A stretch of 64,000 nt of DNA from Turneriella sp942492915 (GTDB lineage: Bacteria > Spirochaetota > Leptospiria > Turneriellales > Turneriellaceae), in contig OW818662.1 of the NCBI GenBank assembly GCA_942492915.1, forward strand, positions 3,162,001-3,226,000, written 5' to 3'. The notes beneath the pieces are model-generated. The model was not told the DNA's origin, searched no databases, and was given only the letters and a program-made list of their open reading frames with translations. This document shows, in pieces, positions 39,802 to 47,751 of the stretch. The position numbers were made by a program, and so were the translations under genes. Position 1 is the stretch's first letter. Each line of letters begins with the position of its first letter.

Positions 39802-40959
39802 ATGACCAAGAGACTACCAAGATTGCTTCCTTTCACAGAAGAGCACGACCGTTTTCGCGAAATGGTCGCGGACTTTATCGCCAAAGAATGCGTACCGCGC
39901 CACGAAGAATGGGAGAAGGCCGGTGAAGTTACCCGCGACGTCTGGGAAAAAGCAGGCCAACTCGGGATGATTTGCCCTAACTTTCCCGAAGAGTACGGCG
40001 GCATGGGCCTCGATTTTCTCTACAACGTCATTGTGATCGAAGAGCTCGCCAAAGCGGCATCTTCTGGTTTTTTTATCTCACTGCACGCCGACGTGATTGC
40101 GCCCTACGTTCTGCATTATGCGAACGAAGAACAGAAGAAACGCTGGTTACCGGGGATTATCAACGGAACCAAAATTCTTTCAATCGGCATGACCGAACCC
40201 GGCACAGGGTCAGACCTCGCGGCTGTCACAACTCGCGCCGTCGACAAGGGCGACCACTACCTGCTGAACGGTTCGAAGACATTTATCTCTAACGGCTACC
40301 TGTCAGACCTCTGCATCGTCGTCGCACGTACTGGTGAAGGCCAGGGCGGCATATCGTTGCTCATGGTCGAACGCGGTATGCCAGGCTTCGAACGCGGGCG
40401 CAAGCTCAAGAAAATCGGCCTGCACGCGCAAGATACTTCTGAGCTGCACTTCAACGACGTTAAGGTTCCGAAAGAAAACCTGATCGGCAAGCTCAATGCG
40501 GGCTTTCGTTACCTCATGATGTCTCTGGCGCAAGAACGCCTGGTTCTCGCGGTATCAAACATTGCTTCTGCCGAAGTTGTGCTCGATCAGACCGTGAAAT
40601 ATTGCAACGAACGCAAAGTTTTTGGCAAACCGGTTGGCGCTTTTCAGAACACACGCTTCAGTCTCGTCGACATGTACGTCGAACAAGAGGCGGCGCGCTC
40701 ATACCTCGATCGCGTTGTGATGGCATTTATGGCAGGTGAAAAAGTCACCGCCGAAGCGTCGGCTGTAAAGCTGCAATGCTCAGAAATGCTGCAAACGCAT
40801 GTCAGCAAATGCCTGCAGTTCTTCGGCGGCTACGGCTTCATGATGGAGTACCCCATCGCGAAGGCGTACCTCGATTGCCGCGTGCAGACAATCTACGCGG
40901 GCACGTCTGAGATCATGCGCGAGATTGTTTCGAAGAATCTCGGTCTCGCGACAACTTAA
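39802..40959 (+). CDS. acyl-CoA dehydrogenase
   Basis: This 385-residue FAD enzyme performs the first step of fatty acid or amino acid acyl-CoA oxidation. It shows the ACAD signature M-T-E-P-G-T-G-S-D-L-A, G-S-K-T-F-I-S-N-G, and the C-terminal Y-A-G-T-S-E-I-M-R (catalytic base region, Glu or Gly-type). Q-F-F-G-G-Y-G-F precedes it. The ATG at 39802 has a strong AAAGGAGAA. It probably feeds an electron-transfer flavoprotein, not found here. Confidence 0.95.
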   Translation: MTKRLPRLLPFTEEHDRFREMVADFIAKECVPRHEEWEKAGEVTRDVWEKAGQLGMICPNFPEEYGGMGLDFLYNVIVIEELAKAASSGFFISLHADVIAPYVLHYANEEQKKRWLPGIINGTKILSIGMTEPGTGSDLAAVTTRAVDKGDHYLLNGSKTFISNGYLSDLCIVVARTGEGQGGISLLMVERGMPGFERGRKLKKIGLHAQDTSELHFNDVKVPKENLIGKLNAGFRYLMMSLAQERLVLAVSNIASAEVVLDQTVKYCNERKVFGKPVGAFQNTRFSLVDMYVEQEAARSYLDRVVMAFMAGEKVTAEASAVKLQCSEMLQTHVSKCLQFFGGYGFMMEYPIAKAYLDCRVQTIYAGTSEIMREIVSKNLGLATT

Positions 40960-40983
40960 GTCGGCGTTGACAATGGGGGCCGC

Positions 40984-41667
40984 ATGAGCGTGAGAGTATC
41001 GCGCACCATGCCGGCCCTTTTTTTTAGCCTACTTCTGCTTTTCGTCGGATGTTCTTCTGCCTACAATACAGTACGCCTGAAGCAGATGAATGCCGGCCAG
41101 AAATTTTCACTCGTAACCCAACACTACCTGCAGACTGACCACGACCATGTCGCTGAGCTCGACCGCGGCGAACGCCGCGTGCAGTTCGACCTCGAGCGCA
41201 CGCAGCCCCTGCAAGGTGAGCCAGTCACGGCCATCAAGGTCACACTGCAACTTTACCATGACGATCCACCACCTTCGGCTGAAGGCATAATGAGGATAGA
41301 TGAGCGAAATGTTCCGTTCACGCTACAGCAAATCACTGCCCGGGAAAGCAGCGAGAAGGTAACCGTGCTCGACACCGGCCAGCGCAGCGGTTCAAACCCT
41401 GCACTGGTGAGCGAAGTGCAGGCGCAGACCGGATACATCACCTTCGGCAAACCTACGGCTGCGGGTTCCGTTGAACGCCACTGGCGCACCTATACAGGCT
41501 ACTTGAATGAAAGCGAAGCAATACTCCATGCATTTAGCACGGCGCGCAACCTGGATTTCAGATTTCAGGCCGGTGGCAAACCAGCATTGATTCTCTTTAA
41601 ACCTGCACAACTCGAAGCCTGGCGGCGATTCGCGTTGAACCAGGCCGACGAGACAGCAGAGCGATAA
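40984..41667 (+). CDS. lipoprotein, unknown
   Basis: This 227-residue lipoprotein has a signal sequence ending L-L-F-V-G-C-S-S (Cys23). The mature part begins with a His-rich segment (T-Q-H-Y-L-Q-T-D-H-D-H-V-A-E) and otherwise looks beta-rich. I see no known domain. It is 24 nt downstream of the acyl-CoA dehydrogenase, and an inverted repeat follows at 41650. The C-terminus A-L-N-Q-A-D-E-T-A-E-R is acidic. Confidence 0.75.
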   Translation: MSVRVSRTMPALFFSLLLLFVGCSSAYNTVRLKQMNAGQKFSLVTQHYLQTDHDHVAELDRGERRVQFDLERTQPLQGEPVTAIKVTLQLYHDDPPPSAEGIMRIDERNVPFTLQQITARESSEKVTVLDTGQRSGSNPALVSEVQAQTGYITFGKPTAAGSVERHWRTYTGYLNESEAILHAFSTARNLDFRFQAGGKPALILFKPAQLEAWRRFALNQADETAER

Positions 41668-41686
41668 ATCTTTTTCGCGCTGTCTC
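41650..41686 (+). terminator. stem-loop at the lipoprotein stop
   Basis: GAGACAGC pairs with GCTGTCTC, with an inner GCGA/TCGC pair and a T-rich loop. It spans the stop codon of the lipoprotein gene and may end or slow its transcript. Confidence 0.4.
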
Positions 41687-41704
41687 AAAATTCCCTCATG
41701 GATC

Positions 41705-43087
41705 ATGGCGGCAGCGAAAAAGAAGTCGGTACAGCGCCGTAAAGCTGCGCCCAAAAAGGCCGCAGCAGCGAAGAAGCCGGGTAGACCAGCGGAGCGAAAG
41801 ACCACCTCGAAGCGGCCGCAGCGCGCACACGAATATTCATCCGCATTGCAGGTTGCAAAACCTCAACTGGCTGCAGGGCAAGCTTCAGGCAAACGATCGC
41901 CGGTCTTTACGCGTCAGCAGTGGGGTGTGCTAGCGATTCTGGCCGCGATTCAATTCATGCACATCGTTGATTTCATGGTCATCATGCCGCTCGCCAAGAA
42001 ATTTGAAGAGCTTTTTGACATTACGACCAACCAGTTCGGTTGGCTGGTTTCGAGCTACACGCTGGCCGCCTTCGTTTCAGGTATCGCGGCGACATTTTTT
42101 ATCGACCGCATCTCGCGCAAAGCGTCGCTCATGATTGGGTTCATGGGATTTATTGTCGGTAACCTGCTCTGCGCCGTGGCGCCCGGCTTTTACACATTTC
42201 TCGCGGCACGCGTCGTGACCGGGGCATTTGGCGGCCTGTTATCAGGCGTAACCTTTTCGATTATCGGCGACCTGATCGAGCCTGCGAAGCGAGGCCGCGC
42301 TACCGGAATTCTGATGATGGCATTTTCAGTGGCAGCGGTGATGGGCGTACCTGCAGGTATCTGGCTGGCTAACAGTTATTTCTTGCAGCTACCGTATTAT
42401 CTGATTGCAGTGGGGTCGATGTTGATTCTCGTGTTCGCCTGGGTGAAAATGCCTGCTCTGCGCGATCACCTTTTCGGGCCGCGCATGAACGTTGTCAGAC
42501 AGATTCAGGCAGTCTTGTCAGATAAGAAGCACCAGAGACTGTACCTGATGATGGTCTTTCACTTTGTCGCGGGTTTCAGCATCATACCGTATATCGCGGG
42601 CTTTATGCAGAAGAACAACGGCGTTACAGATTCGCAATTGCCTGTAATTTACCTCAGTGGCGGCATTGCGACGATTATCAGCTCGCCGATCGTAGGCTGG
42701 CTGAGCGACCGTTACGGAAACGTGCGCATCTACAGCTTCATTTCGCTGCTTGCGTCGATACCATTCATGCTGGTTACATACGAATGGACACGGGTATTTC
42801 CCGTGCTCATGACTTTTACTGTGCTGTTCTTTGTCTTTGTCTCAGGACGCATGGTACCAGCAATGGCGCTGCTCAATAATACCGTGTCTCCGGCTCACCG
42901 GGGCACTTTTATGAGTCTCAATGGTTCAGTGCAGCAGCTCGCGATGTCACTGGGGGCGATCGCCGCGTCGTTTATCCTCTATGCACCTGCGGGTAAACCT
43001 ATCCAAAACTATGCATGGGTCGGAATCTTTGGTATTATCTTCAACATTGCGGCAATCTTTGTCGCCAACACATTCAAGAGCAGGTAA
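41705..43087 (+). CDS. MFS transporter with histone-H1-like N-terminal tail
   Basis: This 460-residue permease has about 12 membrane helices from residue 75 onward, with motif A-like F-I-D-R-I-S-R-K-A-S and R-V-V-T-G-A-F-G-G. It is a paralog of the MFS gene at 2502. The first 45 residues are extremely Lys/Ala/Arg/Pro-rich, in the style of histone H1 or AlgP tails, and include an AT-hook-like core (P-G-R-P). Such a tail on a membrane transporter is odd; it would be cytosolic. The start at 41705 is the first that keeps the tail; a shorter start is possible. Confidence 0.85.
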   Translation: MAAAKKKSVQRRKAAPKKAAAAKKPGRPAERKTTSKRPQRAHEYSSALQVAKPQLAAGQASGKRSPVFTRQQWGVLAILAAIQFMHIVDFMVIMPLAKKFEELFDITTNQFGWLVSSYTLAAFVSGIAATFFIDRISRKASLMIGFMGFIVGNLLCAVAPGFYTFLAARVVTGAFGGLLSGVTFSIIGDLIEPAKRGRATGILMMAFSVAAVMGVPAGIWLANSYFLQLPYYLIAVGSMLILVFAWVKMPALRDHLFGPRMNVVRQIQAVLSDKKHQRLYLMMVFHFVAGFSIIPYIAGFMQKNNGVTDSQLPVIYLSGGIATIISSPIVGWLSDRYGNVRIYSFISLLASIPFMLVTYEWTRVFPVLMTFTVLFFVFVSGRMVPAMALLNNTVSPAHRGTFMSLNGSVQQLAMSLGAIAASFILYAPAGKPIQNYAWVGIFGIIFNIAAIFVANTFKSR

Positions 43088-43088
43088 C

Positions 43089-44141
43089 ATGAAAGAAAAA
43101 TTGCAGAATCTTTTGGCGAAAGTGCAGAACCCGCTGACGCACAAATCAGTCATGGACGACAAGTTGTTTGTGGCCATTCAAGACGGCGAGAAGCCGGTGA
43201 TTGAATTAAAGGCAAACGGTGACAAAAAGTGGCAACTCGCAATCGAAGCACAGGTTCGCACTCTGGCGAGTAAAGAGGGTATTGCGCCTGACGGTTTCAA
43301 ATTTAAATGGTCGGATGCGAAACCTGAAGTGACCAAACAAGGCCCGGTAGCCCGACCACAGCGCAGTATCCCCGGGGTAAAGCACGTGATAGCAATTGCG
43401 TCTGGCAAAGGTGGTGTCGGCAAATCAACGGTATCAGTGAATCTTGCCTCGACGCTGCAGCAAATGGGCAAGAAAGTAGGATTAATGGACGCGGACATCT
43501 ACGGCCCGTCTGTCGGCAAGATGCTCGGCCTCAGCGGTCGACAGCAGATGGATGTAAAGAACGACCGTATCACGCCTGTAGAGAAATACGGCCTCAAACT
43601 CATGAGTTTCTCGTTTCTGGTAGATGACAACCAGCCGATCGTGTGGCGCGGCCCGATGCTGGGCAAAGCAGTGGAGCAGTTTCTTTATGACATGAACTGG
43701 GGCGAGCTCGACTACCTGATCATCGACCTGCCGCCGGGCACCGGCGATACGCAGCTGTCATTGGCACAGCTCGTACAGACCGATGGCGCTATCATCGTCA
43801 CGACACCACAATCGGTCGCTCTGCTCGATGCGGGCCGGGCTGTCGCGATGTTTGAACAGGTGAATATTCCCATTTTGGGAGTCGTCGAGAACATGAGTGA
43901 GTTTATCTGCAGCCACTGCGGCAAGCCAAGCCATATCTTTTCGCGAGGCGGCGGGTCAAGGCTCGCAGCCAGCTCAGAAAGTCTGCTGCTCGGCCAGGTT
44001 CCGCTCGTTGAAGACTGCATGGCTGCTGCAGAGAGAGGCGAGATTCCGGTGTACAAAAACAAGAATAAGAACATTCAACCCGTTGTGGACGCCTTCGAGC
44101 ACATTGCGCGCAATCTTGTTTCGGTTATGGAGAGAGCATGA
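43089..44141 (+). CDS. mrp: Mrp/NBP35-family iron-sulfur carrier ATPase
   Basis: This 350-residue ATPase carries [Fe-S] clusters to target proteins. It has the deviant Walker A G-K-G-G-V-G-K-S-T, and L-M-D-A-D-I-Y-G-P-S-V-G-K follows. The CxxC pair near residue 275 (C-S-H-C-G-K) binds the cluster. An N-terminal DUF59-like region is only partly present. The ATG at 43089 begins 2 nt after the MFS stop. The 4-nt ATGA overlap with dcd points to a common mRNA. Confidence 0.9.
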   Translation: MKEKLQNLLAKVQNPLTHKSVMDDKLFVAIQDGEKPVIELKANGDKKWQLAIEAQVRTLASKEGIAPDGFKFKWSDAKPEVTKQGPVARPQRSIPGVKHVIAIASGKGGVGKSTVSVNLASTLQQMGKKVGLMDADIYGPSVGKMLGLSGRQQMDVKNDRITPVEKYGLKLMSFSFLVDDNQPIVWRGPMLGKAVEQFLYDMNWGELDYLIIDLPPGTGDTQLSLAQLVQTDGAIIVTTPQSVALLDAGRAVAMFEQVNIPILGVVENMSEFICSHCGKPSHIFSRGGGSRLAASSESLLLGQVPLVEDCMAAAERGEIPVYKNKNKNIQPVVDAFEHIARNLVSVMERA

Positions 44142-44659
44142 TTCTTTCTGGTATTGAAATCAAAAAGCGCCTCGGTGCAGACATCATCATCGAACCATAC
44201 GATGAAAAGTATCTGAATCCCAATTCATACAATCTGACGCTGCACGACGAGTTGCTTGTCTACAAAGACGCCGTCCTCGACATGAAGAAGCCAAATGAGA
44301 CACAATTGCTGAAAATTCCGGAATCGGGCTTTGTGATCGAACCGGGCAGACTCTACCTTGGCCGAACGCGTGAACTCACCGAAACCCGCAATCTTGTGCC
44401 AATGCTTGAAGGTCGCAGCAGTATCGGCCGCCTCGGTCTCTTCGTGCACATTACCGCTGGATTTGGCGACATCGGCTTTCGCGGATTCTGGACGCTTGAA
44501 ATCTCGAGCATTCAGCCCGTGCGTATTTATCCCGGTGTGCAGATCTGCCAGATCTTTTACCACACCGTCGAGGGCGAGTTCACCGAGTACAAAAGCGGCA
44601 AATACCAGGGCAATACGGGCATACAGCCAAGCCTGATCTATAAGGATTTCGAAAAGTAG
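44138..44659 (+). CDS. dcd: dCTP deaminase
   Basis: This 173-residue trimeric enzyme deaminates dCTP to dUTP for thymidylate synthesis. Family blocks include N-P-N-S-Y-N-L-T-L near residue 30, L-E-G-R-S-S-I-G-R-L-G-L, and H-I-T-A-G-F-G-D-I-G-F-R-G-F-W-T-L-E. The catalytic Glu lies in the F-W-T-L-E motif. Overlap with mrp and spacing before the next gene suggest an operon end or coupling. A perfect 17-bp hairpin follows 10 nt after the stop. Confidence 0.94.
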   Translation: MILSGIEIKKRLGADIIIEPYDEKYLNPNSYNLTLHDELLVYKDAVLDMKKPNETQLLKIPESGFVIEPGRLYLGRTRELTETRNLVPMLEGRSSIGRLGLFVHITAGFGDIGFRGFWTLEISSIQPVRIYPGVQICQIFYHTVEGEFTEYKSGKYQGNTGIQPSLIYKDFEK

Positions 44660-44669
44660 CGAATCTAAT

Positions 44670-44706
44670 TTGTTTATTTTCGCGGCGTGGCCGCGAAAAT
44701 AAACAA
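44670..44706. repeat. 17-bp perfect stem with GTG triloop
   Basis: TTGTTTATTTTCGCGGC, loop GTG, GCCGCGAAAATAAACAA. It begins 10 nt after the dcd stop and ends 4 nt before the DUF374 ATG at 44711. The GTG in the loop is in frame with that gene. Confidence 0.75.
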
Positions 44707-44710
44707 TCCC

Positions 44711-45418
44711 ATGTTGAAAACATTCGGGCACTGGCTCGGCGTGACCTTGCTCAAATGGCTCATGGAGTTCATCTACATGACGTGTAGGGTTACATACGTC
44801 GAAGGCAAAGAGATTCGTGACGATATCTTGAGCCGCCGACGACCGGTAATCTTTCTCTTCTGGCACAACCGCATCTTCATGGCGGCCATCTATCTGAAGC
44901 GCACCTTCTTTGACAAGGGAGTGCACCTGACGGTACTGATCAGCCAGTCGAACGACGGCGAGGCCATAGCAAATGTCGTCGAACGCTGGGGTGGCGAGGT
45001 TGCCCGCGGCTCGTCGTCTCGCGGCGGCAAAGAAGCACTTACGATGCTGAGCCACGCACTCGGGCGCCGCAAGAGCTCTGTTGTTATGACACCCGATGGC
45101 CCGCGCGGTCCGATGTACGTCTTTCAGGCTGGTGCAATTGTCGCTTCTCAATTGACACAAACCGAGCTCGTACCCGTGTGTGTTGCGCCTAGAAAATTCT
45201 GGCGGCTCAATAGTTGGGATGGATTTCTGATCCCCAAACCTTTTACCGAACTTCTGGTTTCTCTGAGGCCGTCTGAAACTGAACCGCGCAAACAGAACGA
45301 AGAAGAACGCGAAGCTCGCCGGGTGATTCATGAAAAGCGCATGCTCGATCAGCGGGAGCATTTAGATAGACTTGCGGGCGTTCCCGAATATGCTGGAAAG
45401 CGCAAGAAAGCCGGCTAA
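44711..45418 (+). CDS. DUF374 lysophospholipid acyltransferase-like protein
   Basis: This 235-residue membrane-associated protein has the DUF374 signature: L-F-W-H-N-R-I-F-M (catalytic His, H-x-x-x-x-D-like), T-P-D-G-P-R-G-P, and F-Q-A-G-A-I-V-A-S-Q. Relatives resemble lipid A or lysophospholipid acyltransferases. I start at ATG 44711 rather than the in-frame GTG at 44687, which sits in a perfect hairpin loop. The stop overlaps the cca stop by 4 nt in convergent orientation. Confidence 0.85.
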   Translation: MLKTFGHWLGVTLLKWLMEFIYMTCRVTYVEGKEIRDDILSRRRPVIFLFWHNRIFMAAIYLKRTFFDKGVHLTVLISQSNDGEAIANVVERWGGEVARGSSSRGGKEALTMLSHALGRRKSSVVMTPDGPRGPMYVFQAGAIVASQLTQTELVPVCVAPRKFWRLNSWDGFLIPKPFTELLVSLRPSETEPRKQNEEEREARRVIHEKRMLDQREHLDRLAGVPEYAGKRKKAG

Positions 45419-46698
45419 GCCGAAGTTTCCTTAACTAAGGAAAGCAAGGTGGAATGGCTATTTAACTCCGGGGTGTGCAAAACTCTCTGGAGCAGCCGTT
45501 CAAGCGCCTCACCGACGGCGCGGCCATTGATACCCAGCGCCTGAATATCCGTTCCCGAGACAGCCAAATCGCTGATATCCATGGGTTCGCCTGAACGGCG
45601 AATTGAACCATAGAGGGTTGCGGCGCGCTCCCTGAAGAGCCTCACCGGCCCTGGTAGCTCACCGCGAGTTGCCAGGGAAGCGGCACGCATTGCGACAAAA
45701 AACCGTATATGCGCAAGCCTATCGCGCCGCGTCACCTGCGCGAGGGCCATCTTCAAGGCAGGTCTGTCAAATTCATCAGACAGACTCTGCAATGGGGATT
45801 CAAGCAACGCCAGGCAGAGTTTCATTTCTGCGGTAGGGAACTTCGTGCCGCGCAACGTGGCCTCAATCTTTGATTTTTGCCTTATTTGCAGTAGCGAGAA
45901 AACACTCGCTGCATAGTCTCCCATCGACCGCAGGTGCAGATGATCGGCTTCGCGCAAGAACTGGTCACGCGCCTCACCGACAAATGCTTCTGCGATGTGT
46001 GGCAGAAATGCCGGTAGGATATGCGCTTCGAGCAGGTGGTGCCAGTACGAGCGCCGATTCTTCATGCGCAGCGTCTTGCGCCACTCGTCATAAAACCTTT
46101 CGGGGGCGACTTTGGCGGTGACCGGCAGGCATTGGCGCATAGCAGCGAGAGTTGCAGATTCAATCTCGAAACCGAGTTTCGCCGCGATTCTGCATCCACG
46201 TATTGGCCGCAGACCGTCTTCGGTAAAACGCTGCATCGGTTCACCGATGGTGCGCAAAATTTTTTGATTCAGATCATCGACGCCACCGCAGTGATCGGCC
46301 AGTTGCTTACGAGTGACCGAATACGCAAGGCCATTGATGGTAAAATCGCGCCGGCGGATGTCAACCTCGAGCTGCTGCGCATACTCAACTGACGAAGGCC
46401 TGCGACCGTCATGGTAGTCTGCGTCTGCGCGGTACGTCGTCACCTCGACCTTTTGCCCACGGTATAAGACAAGCACCGTGCCGAATTTTATACCGACGGG
46501 AACCGTTCGGGGAAAAATCTTCTGCACCTGCTCAGGATGCGCATTGGTAGTGTAGTCGAGGTCGCTAAGGCGGCCCGCTATCAGCAGATCACGGACGCTG
46601 CCGCCCACGAGCCAGGCCTCGTAACCGTGCTTTGCCAGTGTCTCTTCAACGTAACGGCAAACGGTATAATACGGTTCTGCGATGAAGATCTGTTTCAG
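45415..46698 (-). CDS. cca: CCA-adding enzyme / poly(A) polymerase family
   Basis: This protein of about 427 residues is a class II nucleotidyltransferase that adds CCA to tRNA 3-prime ends. The nucleotide motif L-V-G-G-S-V-R-D-L-L is followed by the metal pair D-L-D-Y-T-T and R-R-R-D-F-T-I-N-G-L-A-Y. The most obvious start (GTG 46608) would remove the residues before G-G-S. An upstream in-frame CTG at 46698 lies 7 nt after a GAGGA and gives K-Q-I-F-I-A-E-P-Y-Y before the motif. I list that extended start. No HD domain is visible. Confidence 0.88.
   Translation of the reverse strand: MKQIFIAEPYYTVCRYVEETLAKHGYEAWLVGGSVRDLLIAGRLSDLDYTTNAHPEQVQKIFPRTVPVGIKFGTVLVLYRGQKVEVTTYRADADYHDGRRPSSVEYAQQLEVDIRRRDFTINGLAYSVTRKQLADHCGGVDDLNQKILRTIGEPMQRFTEDGLRPIRGCRIAAKLGFEIESATLAAMRQCLPVTAKVAPERFYDEWRKTLRMKNRRSYWHHLLEAHILPAFLPHIAEAFVGEARDQFLREADHLHLRSMGDYAASVFSLLQIRQKSKIEATLRGTKFPTAEMKLCLALLESPLQSLSDEFDRPALKMALAQVTRRDRLAHIRFFVAMRAASLATRGELPGPVRLFRERAATLYGSIRRSGEPMDISDLAVSGTDIQALGINGRAVGEALERLLQRVLHTPELNSHSTLLSLVKETSA
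45426..45443. repeat. palindrome TTTCCTTAACTAAGGAAA, copy 2
   Basis: A complete copy inside the C-terminal coding region of cca (S-L-V-K-E-T). Both arms are perfect; the centre is AC. Confidence 0.75.
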
Positions 46699-46746
46699 GT
46701 GAAAATCCTCATGCGCACGCTATTGCAACTGCGGGCTGATAATTTG

Positions 46747-47712
46747 TTAACGCGCCCGCACCTGCGTGTCATCACCGACAACGATTGTACCCGTGATGTT
46801 CTCGAGTACTGCATTGCGACCAACCAGTGAGTTTTCGAGCTTGCAGTTTTTGATTACAGAGCCGCGATCGACAATGCAGTTTACTAAGGTGGAATTTTCA
46901 ATCTGTGCACCCGCGGAGATGCTCGCGTATTGATCAATATTTGCATTGGCTATTTTTGCGTCCGCTGCAACCGCAAACATTTTGCCGGCGCCGCGGCGAC
47001 CCAGTATAATCTTGTTCGTGTCGAGAATCGCCTCGAGAGTGCCGGCGTCATCCCAAGCGGTGAGAATTTGCCAGGTGAAGGTCGTCTTTTTCTCTTTGAG
47101 CATGTACTGAAAGGCGTCGGTCGCCTGGTATTCATTTTTTGTGCGGATGTTATTCGAAACTATATGCTCAAGGGCTGCAAAAAGTTCTGCTGAACTCGGA
47201 AAGAAGTTCACTCCCGGTATCGCGAGATTTGATACGAACTTCTCGGGCTTTTCGACAAGGTTGGTAATGGTTTGGCCAGGTCCCTTCTCGATGACGCCAA
47301 AGCGTTTCGGATCAGGTACTTCAAAAACGCCAATTACGGGATTCGCGGCCTTCATCATGCTTTCGATATCACCCTCGAAAAGCGTGTCGCCGTAGATGAG
47401 CAGCATGGCGTCAGCTGCAGAGAACTTTTCCCGCGCCATATAGATCGCGTGGCCCAGGCCTAATTGTTCTTTCTGCTCCACGAATTGAATTTTAAGCTTC
47501 GGGTAGGCAGCGAGAATCTCGCTCTCCATAAGTTCACGCAAATACCCCGTGATGATGACAAAGTCTTCCACGCCGGCCTGCGCGGCGCGGTCGATAATGT
47601 GAAATATCGAGGGCTTGCCAGCCACTGGCAGCATCGCCTTCGGCAGAGTATGCGTCAAAGGGCGCATGCGCGTGCCTTTACCGGCGGCGGGAATCAGACA
47701 TTTAGCGGGCAT
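46747..47712 (-). CDS. sugar-phosphate nucleotidyltransferase
   Basis: This 321-residue enzyme makes nucleotide sugars. It starts with the pyrophosphorylase signature I-P-A-A-G-K-G-T-R-M-R-P-L-T and has K-A-M-L-P-V-A-G-K-P. A left-handed beta-helix-like region (about 255-321, with V-I-K-N-C, T-L-V-N-C and similar repeats) ends the chain, as in GlmU or GDP-mannose pyrophosphorylases. The sugar is not determined. It lies 39 nt downstream of dnaG and 48 nt upstream of cca on the same strand. Confidence 0.88.
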   Translation of the reverse strand: MPAKCLIPAAGKGTRMRPLTHTLPKAMLPVAGKPSIFHIIDRAAQAGVEDFVIITGYLRELMESEILAAYPKLKIQFVEQKEQLGLGHAIYMAREKFSAADAMLLIYGDTLFEGDIESMMKAANPVIGVFEVPDPKRFGVIEKGPGQTITNLVEKPEKFVSNLAIPGVNFFPSSAELFAALEHIVSNNIRTKNEYQATDAFQYMLKEKKTTFTWQILTAWDDAGTLEAILDTNKIILGRRGAGKMFAVAADAKIANANIDQYASISAGAQIENSTLVNCIVDRGSVIKNCKLENSLVGRNAVLENITGTIVVGDDTQVRAR

Positions 47713-47751
47713 ATGCCCGATTGCATAATATTCGCAGTCCTGCAAGCATAA

